Origin: Trichosporon coremiiforme
Taxonomy: Eukaryota > Basidiomycota > Tremellomycetes > Trichosporonales > Trichosporonaceae
Direction of reading: 5' to 3'
Length of the DNA stretch: 64,000 bases
Assembly (NCBI GenBank): GCA_039545355.1
Contig: BCJJ01000001.1
Coordinates: 680,570 to 744,569, forward strand
Below the pieces are notes generated by a model that did no database searches, had not been told where the DNA came from, and was given only the letters and a program-made list of their open reading frames with translations. This document shows positions 59,678 to 64,000 of this stretch, piece by piece. Position 1 is the stretch's first letter. Each line of letters starts with the position of its first letter. Position numbers and translations under genes: made by a program.

Positions 59678-59795
59678 ACGCACGACCACTCAGACTCCCT
59701 CACTCCCGACCTGCCAGTGCTCCGTGACACACGACATCGCGAGCCACTGGACATAACGGGTCGGCAGTACTTGACTCTCTCCTCCTTCCACGCCA

Positions 59796-61855
59796 ATGTC
59801 ACCTCGTATCGGAGGAGGGAAATCAGGCTCAGGTCCCAGCGCCCCCAGCGGGCGGAGTTTGCGAACTCGAGAGATTGGTGCTGAGCCGTCTGCGAGAGGA
59901 CCATCGTCCCGCAAGCCTAGTCTGACGAAAGGTGCAACCTTTGCAGACCGAACTGGGACAGGTGGTGGCGATGATGACGGGAGCGAAAATTCTAGTTATG
60001 ACTCAGACGACTGGAGCGAACACGACGAGCTGGACGAGAATGACAGGCATCGTGAACTCTCCAGCAGTGTGGCGGTAGAGAACATCGCGCGAAAAGACCT
60101 GTAAGTTTATCATTCAATCGCGGACGCGGACCCAAAGAACCCAACGCCCACGTACCTGGTCCCCCTTTATCGTCATTGTGGTTTCGCGGCGATGGCGAAG
60201 TAAGCTTATACCTTACGCAGTGTCTACCGGCTTGAAGTCATTCAGCAGCCGCAACGCGCGCGTGCATGCGGATTTGGTGACAAGGTGAGTAACTGCTGTT
60301 GAGTTCAGGGGCGCGCCACTGGAGGTCTTGAATTTCGGGTTTCGGACATCGCACACGAGGAAGTCATGACCATCCATCGAGACGGAGCTGACGGCGACTA
60401 CAGGATCGACGACCGTTGTCACCGCCGCCCATCATCCAGCTCCGCATCTTCGACAAGTCTGGGAACCCCGTCTCACCAAAGTAAGTGCATCTAGCGGCAA
60501 GAAGCGTATGCAGGACGATGATCTGACCTCCCAGTGCCATCGACTGCCACCGCCTGATCTTAATGGTCGATCTCTGGAACGGCGATCAAACGCTGCAGCG
60601 CAGCATTGTGATGCATCCAGGAGCCCGTCAGGATCAGTACGCTCTTTTCACCCACACCTCGTCGCGCCAGCCTAGCGTTTCTCACGGGTACAGCGAGAGC
60701 CAGACTTCACCCTTCAGCAGGGGACCGAATGCACCAGCAGATAGCACAGCTTCCCAGCCACCCACAGGCTGGCAAGGAGGGCCGCACGGGGACTGGAACT
60801 CGTACTGTGAGTACCTGACAGGGTTATTGGGACGTGCTTAGGCTGACTGGATAGCGACACGCCCGCCGCACTATGGACACGCTTCGTCGTCATCCTATCC
60901 ACCGTTAGCGTACGGCGGACACCCCCCACCGCCCTGGCAACAGTCTCCCGGACACACGCGCCCGCCCTCTGCATCGCACCCACCGTACGGTCCTCCAGAC
61001 GAATGGCATGACGTCCGCTCAGCGTCCATGTCGGCCCCGCCTCCGCCTCCTCCGCCAGTTCACCATGACTCCCGAGGTTGGACGCCGGAAGGCACCCCGA
61101 TTCAGACGCCAGGTGATGTTAACTATCCCCCAGAACGAGCCGGATCCGGCTATCCGGTTGGCTACCCTCCCCCGCCTGGAACAGAGGGCCCGTGGAGGAA
61201 GGACTCGGGGTGCGGACGGGACGAGCGAGCGATGGTTCCCGGCGGACCGGGCGCGCCACCGCCCGGTCCCGGCTACCCAGAGTGGGACAGGCACTACGGT
61301 GCGTCCGTGCGTCCATGGGGCGCTTCGGGCGACGATCACTGGTCCCGACAGCACCGCTACTCGCAGTCCTCGCAGAGGCAGTTCACGACCGGTATGCCGT
61401 TCGTCACCTCGCCAACGCCCGCGCCGGCCACGATGTACCCTGAGACATACGCTGAGCGCATGACGAGCTCGGCCGCGCCGTCAGCGCCGTCGCATTACTC
61501 GCGCGTGCTCGTCGGCTCTATGGGCGCAGTGTGCCAGCGCCTGAAGGATCTGGACGGCAACACGGGCTTATTCTTCTTCGCGCACGACCTCGGCATCCGC
61601 ACGGAAGGCACGTTCAGCTTGCGCTTCACACTCGCTGACCTGACGTCGCTCATGGTGCAGTCGGTCGTTAAGGGCCAGAGCGCCCATATCCTCGCTCGCG
61701 AGTTCTCAAGCTCGTTCACGGTGTATTCGGCTAAGCGCTTCCCCGGCGTGCTCCCGACGACGCGCCTGACGCAGTGCTTTGCGGACCAGAGTGTGCGCCT
61801 CCCGACACGCCAGAAACGTACGACGCCGACATCGGCGAGCAAGCGTAAAAAGTAA
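59796..61855 (+). CDS. velB: Velvet-family developmental regulator, VelB type
   Basis: Exons 59796-60100, 60221-60284, 60404-60480, 60535-60806 and 60855-61855 give 572 residues. The N-terminal 100 residues are Ser/Gly-rich with an acidic patch. The velvet domain starts near 102 (VYRLEVIQQPQRARACGFGD, then RRPLSPPPIIQLRIFD and IDCHRLILMVDLW). A Pro/Gly/His/Tyr-rich insert of roughly 240 residues interrupts it. It resumes at about 452 (SHYSRVLVGSMGAVC, GLFFFAHDLGIRTEGTF) and ends with FTVYSAKRFPGVL and a basic tail (SASKRKK) that may serve nuclear import. A split velvet domain is the mark of VelB, although the insert in Aspergillus is shorter. VelB pairs with VeA or VosA and controls development and secondary metabolism in nucleus and cytoplasm. 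VosA is the main alternative. Several introns (119-120 nt) are longer than local average. Confidence 0.85.
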
Positions 61856-62780
61856 TCACATCTCCATCAACATTTCAGCATATCTCCTTATTCCACTTTT
61901 CGGCCCGGACCATATTCAACGCACAGTGACTTGAGGACACTATTCATTTTCGACAGATTACAAGTCTGACACAGCCTCGGTACCGTCGACGACTGCTTCT
62001 TTTCGGTTTTATTCTCACTCTCCAGTTTTACCTTTTACTCTACCACTCCCATCATAAACTGTAACAAAAGTACCAAGCCTGTCCCACTATCCCCAGCATA
62101 CCCATCACCGCCACCAGCGCTGTTCACAGACACACTTGTGTCCGTCAGAAACGCGCCCATCTCCGCAGGCTGGCCCAGCGTACATGCTGCAGCCTGCGCC
62201 CTGCTGCCATCACTGCAACACTATATAGTACACTAGTAGCAAGTGGGAAACCGAATGTATTTATTCTGCCGGAGACGTGTGGCGTGCCGGGTATAGGCAC
62301 AGCGAGCATGCGTGTCATGCTTGATGCGACGCTGACGACGGCGGCGGTGCGGAGGTCTGGCAGAAGGCGGGCGTGTTAAGCCTTGAGCGAACCAACGTAA
62401 ACAAACGTTGAGCTTAGTCCCGACTGCTGACCACCTCAGCATGGTGATGCACTCCACACGCCCGCTGCGCCGGGTATCCATGCACCGCGTAGTCCGAACC
62501 GGCGGTATGCGTCCATGAGCGCTAGAGTCCGAGCGCAAAAGAAGGTTATCATGCTTTGCGGCGCCACACCCTAGTCAAGCCAAGTCAAGCCACACCCTCT
62601 TCTCTCCAGGCTTATCACGGGCCGCTTCAGCTCGGATCGCGCGCCTCCGGGCTTTGCATGGGGGGGCAGTGACAGGCGCCAGCCTGTTTCCTAACTTCGT
62701 GGTTATGTGCAGATTCGGAGAACCGTAGAGACAAGCGATTGCGTGAGCTGAACAATGTTGAGTGGATCGGAAGCTCGGAC

Positions 62781-62812
62781 CGTCTCTCGTCTCTCGTCTC
62801 TCGTTTCTCGTC
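62781..62812. repeat. Short tandem repeat, CGTCTCT x 4
   Basis: Four 7-bp units of CGTCTCT type, the third with one change. Confidence 0.8.
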
Positions 62813-63544
62813 TGGAGTGTGGGCTGGCAGGCTCCTCGGCGTTCGAGGGCTTCGCTCGGCCTGCCTGGTGCTCGGAGCAGCCGGCGGGGCAAGGGGACAG
62901 TGTGATGTTCCTGGTCCTCTGTGTCTGTGGACCTGGTGCCAGGCAGCGAGCAAGGACTCCAAGGAACGTAACGGGCGGAGAAATGTAACGCCGCCGTTTC
63001 TGCACAATTGTCTCGGCACATGTTCGGCGCAGCATTCATTCAACTCTTTCTCACAGTCATCATTCGTACTTCCGAGGTATCACGGGGCTGGGGACTCCGA
63101 CTGGGGGGGGGGAGGGAGGAAGGGGGTACTTGCTGACATGCAGAAGACGGAAGACAGTCGCGGTCCTACGTCAGAAGAGTTAGAATGGAAACGACACCGC
63201 GTGGGCCGCAGATGGATATGCGGACACATGACGCGCCGCGCTGAATGGGGAGCCGAGAGCTCGGGCTGGTTGGGTAGCTGGTGGGGCTGGGTCCGAGATC
63301 CGAACGCCGTGTCCGTGAATTGCCAGGAAGCAAGGACACCTCGCAGGTGACACTTCGTGGTATTCTTGACCTGCATGCCGTGTTCTGGGCTCCTTGGACC
63401 TTGTCTATTCTTGGGCCTTGGAGCTGCGCTGAACAGTAGACGAGTGTATGGCGTGCTCCTCATTATCTCGTGAGCCGTAGTTCGGAACAGCCAAGGGCAC
63501 CCGGTCCCGATTTGGAATGCCCGCCGCTTGTGGTAGGGGTGTAT

Positions 63545-63610
63545 GGAGACTCACTGGAGAATTACTGAAGACTTACTGGAGACTTGCTGGAGACTTACTG
63601 GAGGCTTACT
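63545..63610. repeat. Tandem repeat, 11-bp unit x 6
   Basis: Six units of GGAGACTTACT with zero to two changes each. The same period as the repeats at 16426 and 47953 but a different sequence. Confidence 0.9.
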
Positions 63611-64000
63611 CCGAGTGCTAGGTCGAAAGGTACGGTGGGTTGGAAGCTTTGGAATGCGCCGAGTGCGCCGAGCTCCGATGCGACCCACTGCTCGCTTGCC
63701 GTTTGAGTGATGCCCTGGCTCGATGCTGCACCGATGCTTGCAACGACTTCTCTCTTTGCGTCACTCATAGTCACAGAACTCGCTTTCACCCTGTGCTTCT
63801 TGCCCCGTACTCACTTCCCTGAACTCGTTATTGCTGCGTCGCTCTAGCTCCAGAATGTGGAGCAAGAGACAAGAGAGAGAGCGATGAGGGAATTGTGGTC
63901 ATCCCTCGACCCACAGCTGTTGACCGAATGTCTCAGGCGCTCCGCAACTCCGACACAGTCTCGGTGCACAATGGAGCGTTCGCTCCGCTTTCCACTGCCG

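Larger units (their letters stand above)
49930..59795. other. Ten-kilobase gene desert upstream of velB
   Basis: No ORF here shows a domain, plausible amino-acid composition or consistent splice sites. Visible contents are a 12-G run near 52615, pyrimidine-rich leader-like tracts (about 56080-56520 and 59395-59795), isolated GTGAGT/CTGAC/CAG signals that never join coding exons, one 17-bp hairpin (59075-59138), and two short ORFs ahead of velB. It may be regulatory DNA for velB, host for untranslated RNAs, or decayed repeat. Confidence 0.5.
61856..64000. other. Intergenic to window end, no gene seen
   Basis: About 2.1 kb. It begins with the velB 3' flank, which is T/C-rich. Overlapping ORFs at 62575-63350 on both strands are Arg/Ser-rich and not supported. 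Two short tandem repeats are listed separately. Confidence 0.5.

Overview
The window reads as nuclear DNA of a GC-rich basidiomycete yeast, most likely a tremellomycete (Trichosporon/Cryptococcus side). The gene set supports this (velvet regulator, Ftr1 permease, valyl-tRNA synthetase, AP-2 mu, Vps18, ARFRP1-type GTPase). So do the many very short introns: most are 34-60 nt, with GTGAGT/GTAAGT donors, a CTGAC or CTAAC branch site just before the acceptor, and a CAG end. The taxonomic call is an inference. Exon limits were read by eye from splice signals and protein continuity.

From 1 to about 46.7 kb the sequence is gene-dense. In order: a doubtful small proline-rich gene (-); a five-FAS1 type I membrane protein (-); valyl-tRNA synthetase with a possible mitochondrial presequence (-); AP-2 mu (+); iron permease Ftr1 (-) with an iron-type GATA site in its promoter; a TPT/DMT sugar-phosphate or nucleotide-sugar transporter with 12 coding exons (+); an intron-containing tRNA-Asn(GTT) (+); a UBE3D-type HECT-like E3 ligase with a long N-terminal extension (-); L-rhamnose mutarotase (-); a 2482-residue UNC80-like protein (+); a protein kinase interrupted by one in-frame TAG (-); a DHA1 drug transporter (-); Vps18 (-); a second DHA1-type transporter (+); a coiled-coil protein with a 59-residue internal duplication (-); and an ARFRP1/Arl3 GTPase with unusually long introns (+).

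From about 46.7 kb to the end the window is gene-poor. It holds one Tc1/mariner element (48717-49929, with TA duplications and 29-bp terminal inverted repeats) that contains a 435-base assembly gap, and a VelB-type velvet regulator (59796-61855) with two short upstream ORFs. The remaining roughly 14 kb shows no gene I can support, only short tandem repeats and one 17-bp hairpin.

Shared themes: Ftr1 is iron uptake at the plasma membrane. AP-2 mu, Vps18, the ARFRP1 GTPase and the FAS1 protein belong to endocytosis, Golgi and vacuole traffic. The genes are not arranged as a pathway cluster, and I see no secondary-metabolite, defence or CRISPR system. The most striking anomaly is the kinase whose reading frame and splice sites continue intact for about 270 codons past an in-frame TAG.
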